Positions 12,636 through 23,602 of a stretch of 64,000 bases of DNA are shown piece after piece. This DNA is from Phaeosaccion multiseriatum (lineage: Eukaryota > Ochrophyta, other classes): contig OZ218960.1 of assembly GCA_965112735.1 (NCBI GenBank), forward strand, positions 620,001 to 684,000, in the 5' to 3' direction. The position numbers were made by a program, and so were the translations under genes. Below the pieces are notes generated by a model that saw only the letters and a list, made by a program, of their open reading frames with translations, was not told the DNA's origin and searched no databases. Positions within the stretch are counted from its first letter, which is position 1, and each line of letters starts with the position of its first letter.

Positions 12636-15600
12636 CGTGGGCGTGGCCCTCTCTCGCTCTTGCTGACTTACTGGCCTAGCTGCCTGACTGGCTCGCTGGC
12701 TGGCTGGCTGGCTGGGTTGCTCTGTGTGTAAAGAAGCACGTGTGAGTGTAGTAACTATCGTAACTGTCGTACTCATCACTGGAGTGTGACACCAAATACC
12801 CGTGTTTAAACATTCAAAGCACATACCTCTTTCGTCTGTAATAAACCAACCAACCACTCACCCCACCAACAAACCAACGTACCACCCACCCATCCAACCA
12901 ACCCGCCAACCAACCAGCCAACCACCAACCAACCAACCAACCAACCAGCCAACCAACCAAACAACCAACCAACCAACCAACCAACCAACCAACCAGACAC
13001 CCAAACACACCAACCAACCAACCAACCAACCAACCAACCAACCAACCAAACACACCAACCAACCAACCAACCAACCAACCAACCAACCAACCAACCAACC
13101 ACCCACCCACCCACCCAACCAACCAACCAAACACACAACCAACCAACCAACCAACCAACCAACCAACCAGCCAGCCAACCAACCAACCAACCAACCAACC
13201 CACCAACCCACCAACCAACCAACCCACCAACCAACCAACCAACCAACCAACCAACCAACCAACCAACCACCCACCCACCCACCCACCCACCCAACCAACC
13301 AACCAACCAACCAACCAACCAACCAACCAAACAAACACCCATGTCATGCTTTGTTGACTTCAGATCTGGGACCGAGACACATTCAACACCAACACGCACG
13401 TGGCGGGGTGTCGCTTCCCCGTGTCCGCTGCTTGTCTCACCAAGATTGTGGGGAGCAAGTGGCCCCGCCCTTCATGGCACAAGCTCCGGGACACGGGCGG
13501 CAATGTGAGTAGGTGTTGGCTGTCAGTTGGCTGTCAGTGTATCATTACGTATCATTACGTGTGTCCACCCGTGTGTCTCTCTGTGTGTCGGCCTGTCTGT
13601 TTAATTATCTACCCATATGCCTCTGTCTGGTGACCTCTCGGGAATGTCCCTCCACTTCCTCGCACCCCACCCCGCCTCACCTCACCTATCCACCCACTTA
13701 CGCACCCACGCACCCACGCACCCACGCACCCACGCACCCACGCACCCACGCACGCACCGACCCGCCCACCCACCCACGCACGCACGCACCCACCCGCCCA
13801 CCCACGCACGCACCCACCCACCCACCCACCCACCCACCCACTCACCCACCCACCCACCCGTCCACCCACTCACGCACCCACGCAACCACGCACCCACGCA
13901 CGCACGCACGCACGCACCCACCCACCCACGCACGCACGCACCCATCCACCCACTCACTCATCCATCCACCCAACCACCCCATCTACTGCCATCGACCCCA
14001 CCCCATCTACTGCCATCTACCCAACCACCCCACCCACCCACCCCACCCCATCTACTGCCATCTACCCCACCCCAAACAGCCCGGCTACGGCGAGATCCTC
14101 CTCTCCCTTCAACTCATCCCGAAGCAAAGCCTTCACTCCAAGCTCCCCAAGCCGCCAGATATCACCCCTGTCTTCCGCACGGCCTACTTGGAGGTGGTGG
14201 CCCTGGGGGTGCGTGATCTCAAACCCTTTGAGTGGAAGAGGGTCTCCAACCCCATGCTCCTATTCGAGATGGACGCGGGTGCGTGCGTGCGTGTGGGCGG
14301 GGGCAGGCGGGTGGGTGGGTGGGGACGGAAACTCACAAGATTGTAGGCACTGCGTTGGGTTTCGAAGTTGCAGTTGAAGCTGAAGAGGCCTGCTGCTAGA
14401 GAACACAGGGTTGATTGAGCAAAACCCCGTGCCCTCTGCCCCCCCCCCTTCTGCTCCCCGCTCGTCCCTCTCTTCCGCCGCTGCGTGCCCCCATCCCGTC
14501 CACGCACATGCACACACACACATACTCGCACACTCACACTCACACACGCACACGCATACGCACACACGCACATGCACACACGTACACACACGCACTCACA
14601 CACATTCCATACACTCACTCACACACTTTCCTCTTTCTCCCTCCCTCCCGCCCTTGCACTCACACACACACTCTCTCCCTCCCTCCATCCCCCCCTCCCT
14701 CCCTGCCTCCCTCCCTCCCTCCCTCCCTCCCTCCCTCCCTCCCTCCCTCCCTCCCTCCCTCCCTCCCTCCCTCCCTCCCTCCCTCCCTCCCTCCCTCCCT
14801 CCCTCCCTCCCTCCCTCCCTCCCTCCCTCCCTCCCTCCCTCCCTCCCTCCCTCCCTCCCTCCCTCCCTCCCTCCCTCCCTCCCTCCCTCCCTCACTCACA
14901 CCCACGCCCCCAGGCGGAGAGTCTGTGAGGTTCCAGACGCCTCCTTCAAAGCATCCCTCCGGCAAGAATGCCAACTTCGCTTACCGCCGAGTCAAGCCCG
15001 TGCTGCTGCCTGAGGACCCCCTCTACGCACCGCAGCTCACCCTGAAGGTGGGGGATGGCAGTGGATGGAAATGGCAGTGGATAGAGGAGAGGGGCGTCAC
15101 GGTCTTCCTTTGGCTGGCTAGCAGGCTTGCTGACTGACTGACTGACTGACTCACTGGCTTATTGGCTGACTGATTGCCTGACTGACTGACTGACTGACTG
15201 ACTGACTGACAAACGACGTGACGCCTGACACCAAGCGCTCTCCTCCCCAACTGTCTGACACCTGACACCATCTTTTGATGACTTAGGTGCTGGACCAGCG
15301 GCTGGGGGGCCTTGTCACGCCCATCGTGGGCACCTTGAGCGTCAACATGGCGGAGAAGATGCCCTGGAACGACCTGGGATACAAGGAGCCGCAGACACAG
15401 GCGGTGAGTAAGTCAGTGGGCAGGCATATGGGTAGGAGGGGCTTACGGGTATAGTTGGGAGTGGGCAGGTTTATGGGTATAGGCATATGGGTTTGGGGAG
15501 CTGCAGACCTGTGGGGGTATAAGGAGCAGTGGGCAGAGACTTGACACTTGCTTGACACTTGATTGACCCTTGCTTGATACTTGCGTTACTGTTGCTTGAC

Positions 15601-18600
15601 ATTTGCTTCACTCTTGCTGTGCACTTTCTGCTTGACACTTGCAGTACTTGAATTGGGCCAACGCGGATCTCAAAGACACCTTCGGGGCGGAGGAAGCAGA
15701 CAAGGAGGGGGAGGACGAGGACGAGGACGAGGAAGAGGGAGGGGCAGGAAAGGAGGATGAGGATGAGGAGGAGGAGGAGGAGGAGGAGGAGGAGAAGGAG
15801 GACGGGGGGCAGAAGCGGGGGGGGGAGGGAGGAGGCGGAGAGGGTGAGGAAGGGAGGAGGAGCAGCCTTTTAAGTCAGGGAGGCCGGGACGGCTCCGTGA
15901 ACTTTGTACATCCTTTGGGTGGTGGAGGAGAAGGATGGGGAGAAGAAGGAGGAGGAGGGGGAGCCGCAAGAGGAGGAAGAGGAGGCGAGGGAGCGAGGAG
16001 GAGACGAGGACGACCTGGAGGAGGTGGTGAGGATGCTAGCGGTGCGGGTGAGGAGCAGCCGCAGGGGGGAGGTGTGGGGGGTGGGATGGCAGTGGAAGGA
16101 CGTCCCACACCAGCTCCTGTGTCCGCATTGCATGGGACAGGGGTGGTGGGGCGCGGGGCACTCGAGTTGGCGCCAGTCGAAGAGGACATGTACTTTGACG
16201 AGCGGCAGGATAGGAGAAGACGTAGGCAGGCCGGCAAGTGGGTCTCGGGGGGGATGGCAGCGGATGGCACGGGGGAGATGGCAGCGGATGGCAGAGGGGA
16301 GGGGTCCGGGGGGATGGCAGCGGATGATGGAGGGCATTGGCTCGAGGCGATGGCTAAGGAAGCGACGCAGGCTATGGGGATGCTGCAGGAGGACGACAGA
16401 GAGGCCACCTTCAAGGTCAGTTGTTCCCCTATGTTAGGGGGATAGGGGGGAGGAGGGGCGGCTATGGTCGATTGTTGTTGCCATAGGCTAGGGGGGAGGG
16501 GGGGGGGGGGAAGGCTATAGTCGGTTGTTGAGATTGGTTAAGGTGGAGCAGGAGGGGGGGGGGGCTGCGTCTTGAGACGCTTGCGCCTTGGAGTCAGCAC
16601 AGAAGCTTCCGTATCGATTCGATATCGGAGCTCGATATTGGAGCTCGATATTGGAGCTCGATATTCGATATCGATCCCATTCTTGACTTCGACGTTGGCA
16701 AGATCGCATAGGGAGGGGCTATGGTCATGTGCTGCTCTTTGTTAAGGGGGTGCCCCCCCCCCTGGGTCACATGTTCTTCCGTTCATTCATCGCTCACACC
16801 ACCCACACACCCACACACCCACCAACCGCCCATTGCCACTCATCTAGTGCCATCCACTGCCGTATGTTGCCATCCATTCATCCATTGCCATCTATTCATT
16901 GACATGTTTACACACAGGATATGCTAGAGCTGGGCATCGATGTCCCTCGCGAGTGGTCAAGTAGCGAGTACCTGGAGGGGAGGGACTGGTGGATCAAGGA
17001 CAGGGGGCCGGGGGGGCGGGGAGCTCGAGAGTGCGCTGAAGAGCTCGCCCTTCGAGAATTACCAACTCGTCATGGGAGCTGAGGCGGCCAAAGGGAAGGG
17101 CCGTTTCAGAAAGAGTCGAGGCATGCGCAGGGTGAGTGAGTGAGTGGGTCGGAGGGATGGACGGACGGAGGGAGGGTGGGAGGGAAGGAGGGAGGGTGGG
17201 AGGGAAGGAGGGAGGAGTAGTGGATGGAATGAGAGCGGAGGATTGTTGCCGCTGCTGCTTTGCTGCTCTGCCTGGCCAGGCCAGCCATTCGTAGGCTTTC
17301 TAGAAAAGAAAAAAGAAAAACTGAAACTGAAGATGAAACTGTAACTGTCTCAACTCTCACCCCTCATTCCTTAGGTGGGCCTATTCAAGGGACTCATCGT
17401 GGTGCACGAGTCTGACCCCGACAGAGACCGGACCTCTCCAGGCCTGCTGGACATGACGCAGCTCAGGGTGGGTGTGAGGGTAGAGCGAGTGGAGAGTAGT
17501 GTGTGTGTGAGTTGTATGTAGAGGGTAGTGTGTGTGTGAGTAGTACTTAGAGGGTAGAGAGTGGAGGGCAGTGAGTAGTTTGTGAGTAGTGTGTATAAAG
17601 AGGGTTGAGGGTGGAAGGTAGTGAGGAATAGGCGCAGTGCGTGAGCTAGTGGGTAGAGGGTGGAGGGTGGAAGAGTGGTGAGTAGTGCGGGAGTTTCTTG
17701 TAGTATGTGGGGGTGCGTGCGCCGATCGACTCACGAAACCGTTATTCTACCTCTGAAATCAAACTCAAACTCATACTTTAACTCACCCCTCACCCCCCCC
17801 ACCCCCCCAATTTACGCTTTAGATCCCTCGCACCATGGTGTGTCGTCTCTATGTGGTGAAGGCCATGCACTTGCAGCCGAAGGACATGAACGGACTCGCA
17901 GACCCCTACCTCAAGATCAAGGTTAGTCGGTGATACAGCAGTAGCAGTTGGTGATATATACATCGGACCTGGTCTCCACCCCTCCCCCCCTCTCCCCTTC
18001 TTTTCGTCTCCCTTGCATGCCAAACCAAACCACCCCCACTCACGCACCCACTCACTTACGTACCCTTACTTACTTCCTTACGCTAACCCTCCCCCCGGGT
18101 ACCCCAGGTGGGGAAGCACAAAGTGGATGACAGAGAAGCCTTCGTGAAGGAGTCGCTAAACCCCGACTTTTACCGCGTGTTCGAATTCCCCGTCACCATC
18201 CCGGGGGAGAGCCAACTCCAGATACAGGTGGGTATGTTGTTTGTTGACTTAATTGGAATCACCGCATAAACTGAAACTGAAAGTGTGGATATGTTGTTTG
18301 TTGACTTAATTGGAGGTGGTGCGGTGTGGATGGCTCAGAAGCAAGCATGCAATATCGACTTTCGGGTCGATATATTGCGGGTCGAGCGTCGATGTTTTGG
18401 ATCGTGGGATCGACTTCTTCATTGGGTGCGGTCTAAGTTCTCCCTGTGGGTGTGTGAAGCGGGTAAAAGCATAGGTAGAAAGGGGAAAGCAGGAAAGGGA
18501 ATGAGGTACTTTGCACACGTTAGGTATACAGGTATAGAAGGGGTATGTGAAGCGGGTAGTAAGCAGGTACTTTGCAGACGTTAGGCAGGAGGTAAAGTAT

Positions 18601-19851
18601 AGGTATATAGGCATAGCGTTATGTAGGTATAGTATGGGTATATAGGCATAGTGTTGTGTAGGTATAGTACAGGGCATAGTGTAGGTATATAGGTGTAGTA
18701 TGGGTGGTAGGTATAGTGCAGAGGGGTCTTCTCTTACCCGTTAGAAAGTCGCCTTCTTCCCCCTCTCTGACCGCTCTCCCCTCTCCTCCTCTTACCCGTT
18801 CCCTCTCCCCTCTCCCCTCTCCTCCTCTTCCCTCTTCCCTCTTCCCTCTCCTCTCTCCACCTCCCTCCCTCTTCCCTCACCCCCCTCCCTTCTTTCCTCT
18901 CCCCTCTCCTTCTCCTCCCCCTCCCCCCTCCCCCCTCCTTCCTCCCGCCCCCTCTCGTCAGCTCTACGACTACGACCGTTTCTCGTTCGATGACTTAATC
19001 GGCAAGACGGTGGTCGACCTGGAGGATCGCTGGTTCAGCTCCAAGTGGCGCGAGATGGGCATCCAAGAGGGTGGCAAACCCCCATTAAAGCCGCTGGAGA
19101 CTCGAAACCTCTTCGTACCCAGCAGCACGTGAGTTCAGTTCCGTCCGGTTCGGAATAGTAAGGCATCCCCCTCCTCCTCCTTTCTCCCTCTCTCTCTGTA
19201 CTCTGCTTCCTCTCTCCTTCATCCATCTTATCCACAGGCCGGGGTGTAGTGGTCGATTGGTGTGTTGTCGTGATCGCGGTGTGTCATCGGTCAAAGGATG
19301 TGCAGCGGCGTTGAGCAGAGGTCTTGAGGCACGGATGGCACCCCACGGAGGAGACTTTCGTTTCACTGACGGTCCCTGACGTTTCAACTGTTCCTCTCGA
19401 CCCCTCTGTTCCCTTCTCCCCTTTCTTGTGTGTGTGCGTGTGCGCGTATGCGTGCGTGCGTGCGTGTGTACGTGCGTGCGTGCGTGCGTGCGTGGACGTT
19501 TTGGTATCTCAGCAACCCCCAGGGGCAGTTGTTGATGTGGCTGGAGCTTGTGGACCGTGTAACTGCCAAGCGTTTCCCCCCGGCCGTGCTGGAACCGCCT
19601 CCAGCCATGACGGTGGAGGTGCGTAGGCGTGTGATACCCAACATAAGCTTGTATGGGAGATGGGCTGATACTTCAGTGCACACTAGACCACTGCCCATAC
19701 GCCTCTAACTTTGAGGTTCCCTCCCCTTCCCATACGCCTCTAACCTGTCTTGTACAGGTGCGCGTGATCTGTTGGAAGAGCAAGGACGTGGTGAGCATGG
19801 ATGACTTCACAGGCCTCAACGACCTCTACGCAAAGGTAAGCGTGTGTGTGT

Positions 19852-19912
<61 letters not shown>

Positions 19913-22900
19913 TGTGTGTGAGTGTGTGTGTGCGTGTGTGTGAGTGTGTGTGTGTGTGAGTGTGTGGTTCGTGTGTGTGTGTGTGGGTGTGTGTGAGTGT
20001 GTGTGAGTGTGTGTGGTTCGTGTGTGTGTGTGAGAGAGAGAGAGAGAGTGTGTGTGTATGTGAGTGTGTGGTTCGTGTGTGTGTGTGAGTGTTTGGTTCG
20101 TGTGTGTGTGTGTGTGAGTGTGTGGTTCGTGTGTGTGTGTGAGTGTGTGGTTCGTGTGTGTGTGAGTGTGTATGAGTGTGTGTGGTTCGTGTGTGTGTGG
20201 TGTGGAAGGGTCAAGGGTGAAGGGTGAAGAGTGAGGCCAAGGGGAGGGGAGGAGGGAGGGGAGCGAGGAGGGTGAAACGGGGGAGTGGGGGTGAGGAGAG
20301 GAGAGGAGAGGAGAGGAGAAGGGCCAGCCCATCGCAACCATACACGCTCCACCGCCCGGGTTCTCGTCCCTCCCTTGACTTACTGCCTCACTGACTTACT
20401 GTCTCACCCCCGTACGGCCTCACTGACTTACTGCCTCGCTAGTTCTGGATGGAGACCAACCCCAAGCGGCGCACAGAGACGGACACACACTGGCGCTGCA
20501 AGAACGGAAAGGGCAGCTGGTGAGTAAGTCAGTGAGTGAGGGAGGGAGAGGGGGGAAAGGAGGGAGTAAGTCAGTGAGGGAGGGATGGAGTATGTCAGTG
20601 AGGGAGGGAGAGAGTAAGTCAGTGAGAGAGGGATGGAGTATGTCAGTGAGGGAGGCAGATCTTGCTGACAAGTATCTGCCTGTGGGGGGGGATGCGTTAC
20701 ACACGATTGATACCGTCGGACTGTGCCTGGACCTTTCTTCCCATCTCTTACCTACCGCACCTCACCTCACCTCACATCACCCACTGACATACGCGATGAC
20801 ACTTTCTGACCGATATGTAACGTTATGTAATAACTCACAAACAGGAACTACCGCATCAAGTTCGATGTGCAGCTGCCCCTCAAATCACCCGAGATGGGTA
20901 GGCTCAAGTTGCAGCTCTGGGACAGGGACATCGCCAAGGTACGGTGGATCACCAACGCGCGTGTGTGAGTGTGTGAGCGTGTGAGTGTGTGTGCGTGCGT
21001 GCGTGTGTGAGTGTGTGGATGTGTGTGTGCGTGTGCGCGCGCGCGTGTGTGTGTGTGAGTGTGTGTGAGTGTGTGTGTGTGGATGTGTGTGTGTGTGAGT
21101 GTGTGTGAGTGTGTGTGAGTGTGTGTGAGTGTGTGTGAGTGTGTGTGAGTGAGTGTGCGTGTACATGCGCGCCCGTACGTGTACGTGTAAACGTGTGCGC
21201 GCGCTTGCACCCATCAAGCATAGCCAGCATCTTTTCATTGACATACTACTCCTCGATACGAAGACGCCCAAGGCCGCAACTGCTCATGTGCTCAACGGCT
21301 CGAAAGGGCGAGGAGAGTAGAAAGTGGCCCTCCCCTCCCCTAACTTGGCCTCTGTCGTAGTGGCTTGGAGCTTAGAGGACAGCTGAAAGGCTTGTTCTAC
21401 AGTCTTAAAGGCCAGTGCAGGATGGTCACATCCATCTCAAACTGAGGCTTTCCCCCTCTGTCAGTCTCACTCTCTCTATCATTCTCTTTCTCGCCCCTCC
21501 CCTCCCCCCTCCCCGTCCCTCCCTCCCTTCCCTTCCCCTCCCCTCCCCTCCCCTCCCCTCCCCTCCCCTCCCCTCCCCTCCCCTCCCCTCCCCTCCCCTC
21601 CCCTCCCCTCCCCTCCCCTCCCCTCCCCTCCCCTCCCCTCCCCTCCCCTCCCCTCCCCTCCCCTCCCCTCCCCTCCCCTCCCCTCCCCTCCCCTCCCCTC
21701 CCCTCCCCTCCCCTCCCCTCCCCTCCCCTCCCCTCCCCTCCCCTCCCCTCCCCTCTTCTCCCCTCCCCTCCCCTCTTCTCCCCTCCCGTCCCGTCCCGTC
21801 CCCTCCCCTCCCCTCCCCTCCCCTCCCCTCCCCGTCCTCCCCCCTCCCCCCCTTCCTCCCTCCACTCCACTCCACACAGACGAACGACATCATTGCCGAG
21901 GCCAAGGTGGACTTGTACTGGTGGCTGCTAATCGCATATCATGAACAGAAGAGCATCAAGCCGTACCAGATCATTAAGAACAAGAGGGAGGAGAGAGCCG
22001 CGAGCTTAGGCCAGCATCCTATGGGCAGTGGACCAGACTCCATCTGTCAGGGGCAGGTGAGCTTTTGGATTGTTGGGGCAAGTATGAAGAGGGTTGGTTG
22101 GCTTGGTTGGTTGGTTCGTTGGTTGTGGGTTTGGTTGGTTGTTTGGTTGGCTTGGTTGGTTGGTTGGTTGTGTGTTTGGTTGGTTGGTTGAGTGCGTGAT
22201 TGGTTGGTTTGGTTGGCTGGCTGGTTGGCTGGTTGGTTTGTTGGTTGGTTGGCTGGCTGGTTGGCTGGTTGGTTGGTTGGTTGGTTGGCTGGTTGCTTGA
22301 TTGGTTAGTTGGTGGCTTGGTTGGTCGGTCGGTCGGGTTTCGCGACTCTTTTTCCCCGTCGGTAGTGTGTAGCTCTGCCAAAGTGCGCAAAGCTGCCTCC
22401 TCCACAGCCCCTGACCCAAACAATTTCTTCACCCACCCACCATCATCCCACACCCCCCCCGCCCACCCCGCCCCCCCCAAACCACACACCCTAACGCCCC
22501 AAACTAGGGCATGATGTCCCCCGGGAGCAGTGACGGAGAGAGCGACTACGGCGATGAAGAGATGCAGCTCCTCACCGGCCGTTCCAGCGGCGGCGGCGGC
22601 GGTGGAGCAGAGGAGGGCGATATCGAGATGGGTGAGGCCGGCAAGGAGGGCAAGCAGGGGAGTGCGGGCGGGTACGACAGCGGAGAAGAGACGGACGAGC
22701 AGAGTGAGATTGACCCCGCGGTGGATGAGGAGGAGCGGGCGAGGAAGCTTGCGGAGAAGAAGAAGCGACTGGTGAGTTGGGAGGTTGGAAGGGTTGAAGG
22801 TTGCTTCCCTTGGTTGGCTTGACGGATGATTGTCAATCGGTCGGTCAAGCGAGCTGGTGAGAAGCGAGTGAGGAGTGGTGCTTTCGATGAATAGGAAGCA

Positions 22901-23559
22901 ACCTAAGAATTACGTACGTGTGTATGGAGTGAGTGGCCTGACCAAGAGACCCCACAGGAGACCCGGGTGAGGGGGTGGTGAGAGCGAGTGGTGGCCAGAC
23001 GAAGAGACCGAGGAGACCGAGGTGGTACCTCCCACTTACCTACCGTTGCCTGGATGGCAGCGGATGGCGTAGAATTGGATGGACGGGATGCTTGCTGTCT
23101 GTCTTTCACCTGCACAAAACGGGGGGGGGGGGGACTTACGTACCACTTACGTAACGTGGCACACGTAAAAGGGATACACTTCAGTCCCTTTCTGCCCTGG
23201 GGTTGCCTCCACCCCTACCGCTGCGACTGATGCTCTGCTATCCTCTATATTACGTGTATTCCTCATTCCCACCCCACCCCACCCGACCCGACCCATCCAC
23301 TGCCATCCACTGCCATCCACTGCCATCCCCCCCCCCGCCCCCCCGAAACAGGCCAGCACAGATGACACCGAGCAGATGGTGGAGTCTGTACTCGAGCTCA
23401 TGGGCAAGGGAAACCCGTCGCCCGATGCACAGTGGCTCAACCTCACCAAGTGGGACCGAGAGAGAGGGGTGCTGGAGGAGATGGGCAAGCTGCTCGTCTC
23501 CATTGAGATACTTCCCAAGGAGCTCGCAGACGCCTCCCCGGTGGGCCACGGAAGGTACG

Positions 23560-23602
<43 letters not shown>

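Noticed and set aside
12802-13512. Open frames rich in PTNQ (+) and GWLV (-) that look like a membrane protein
   Set aside because: Produced by the (AACC)n repeat; the hydrophobic pattern is an artefact.
15904-16437. Alternative acidic frame through ferlin exon 27
   Set aside because: The chosen frame is open from acceptor to donor, keeps phase 0 on both sides and contains the flanking [14 protein letters not shown] and [11 protein letters not shown] segments; the other frame does not connect.
19238-19261. 24-bp mini-exon in ferlin intron 32
   Set aside because: It is phase-compatible, but direct joining of 19128 to 19513 also keeps the frame and gives a simpler model; left as a possibility in the ferlin entry.
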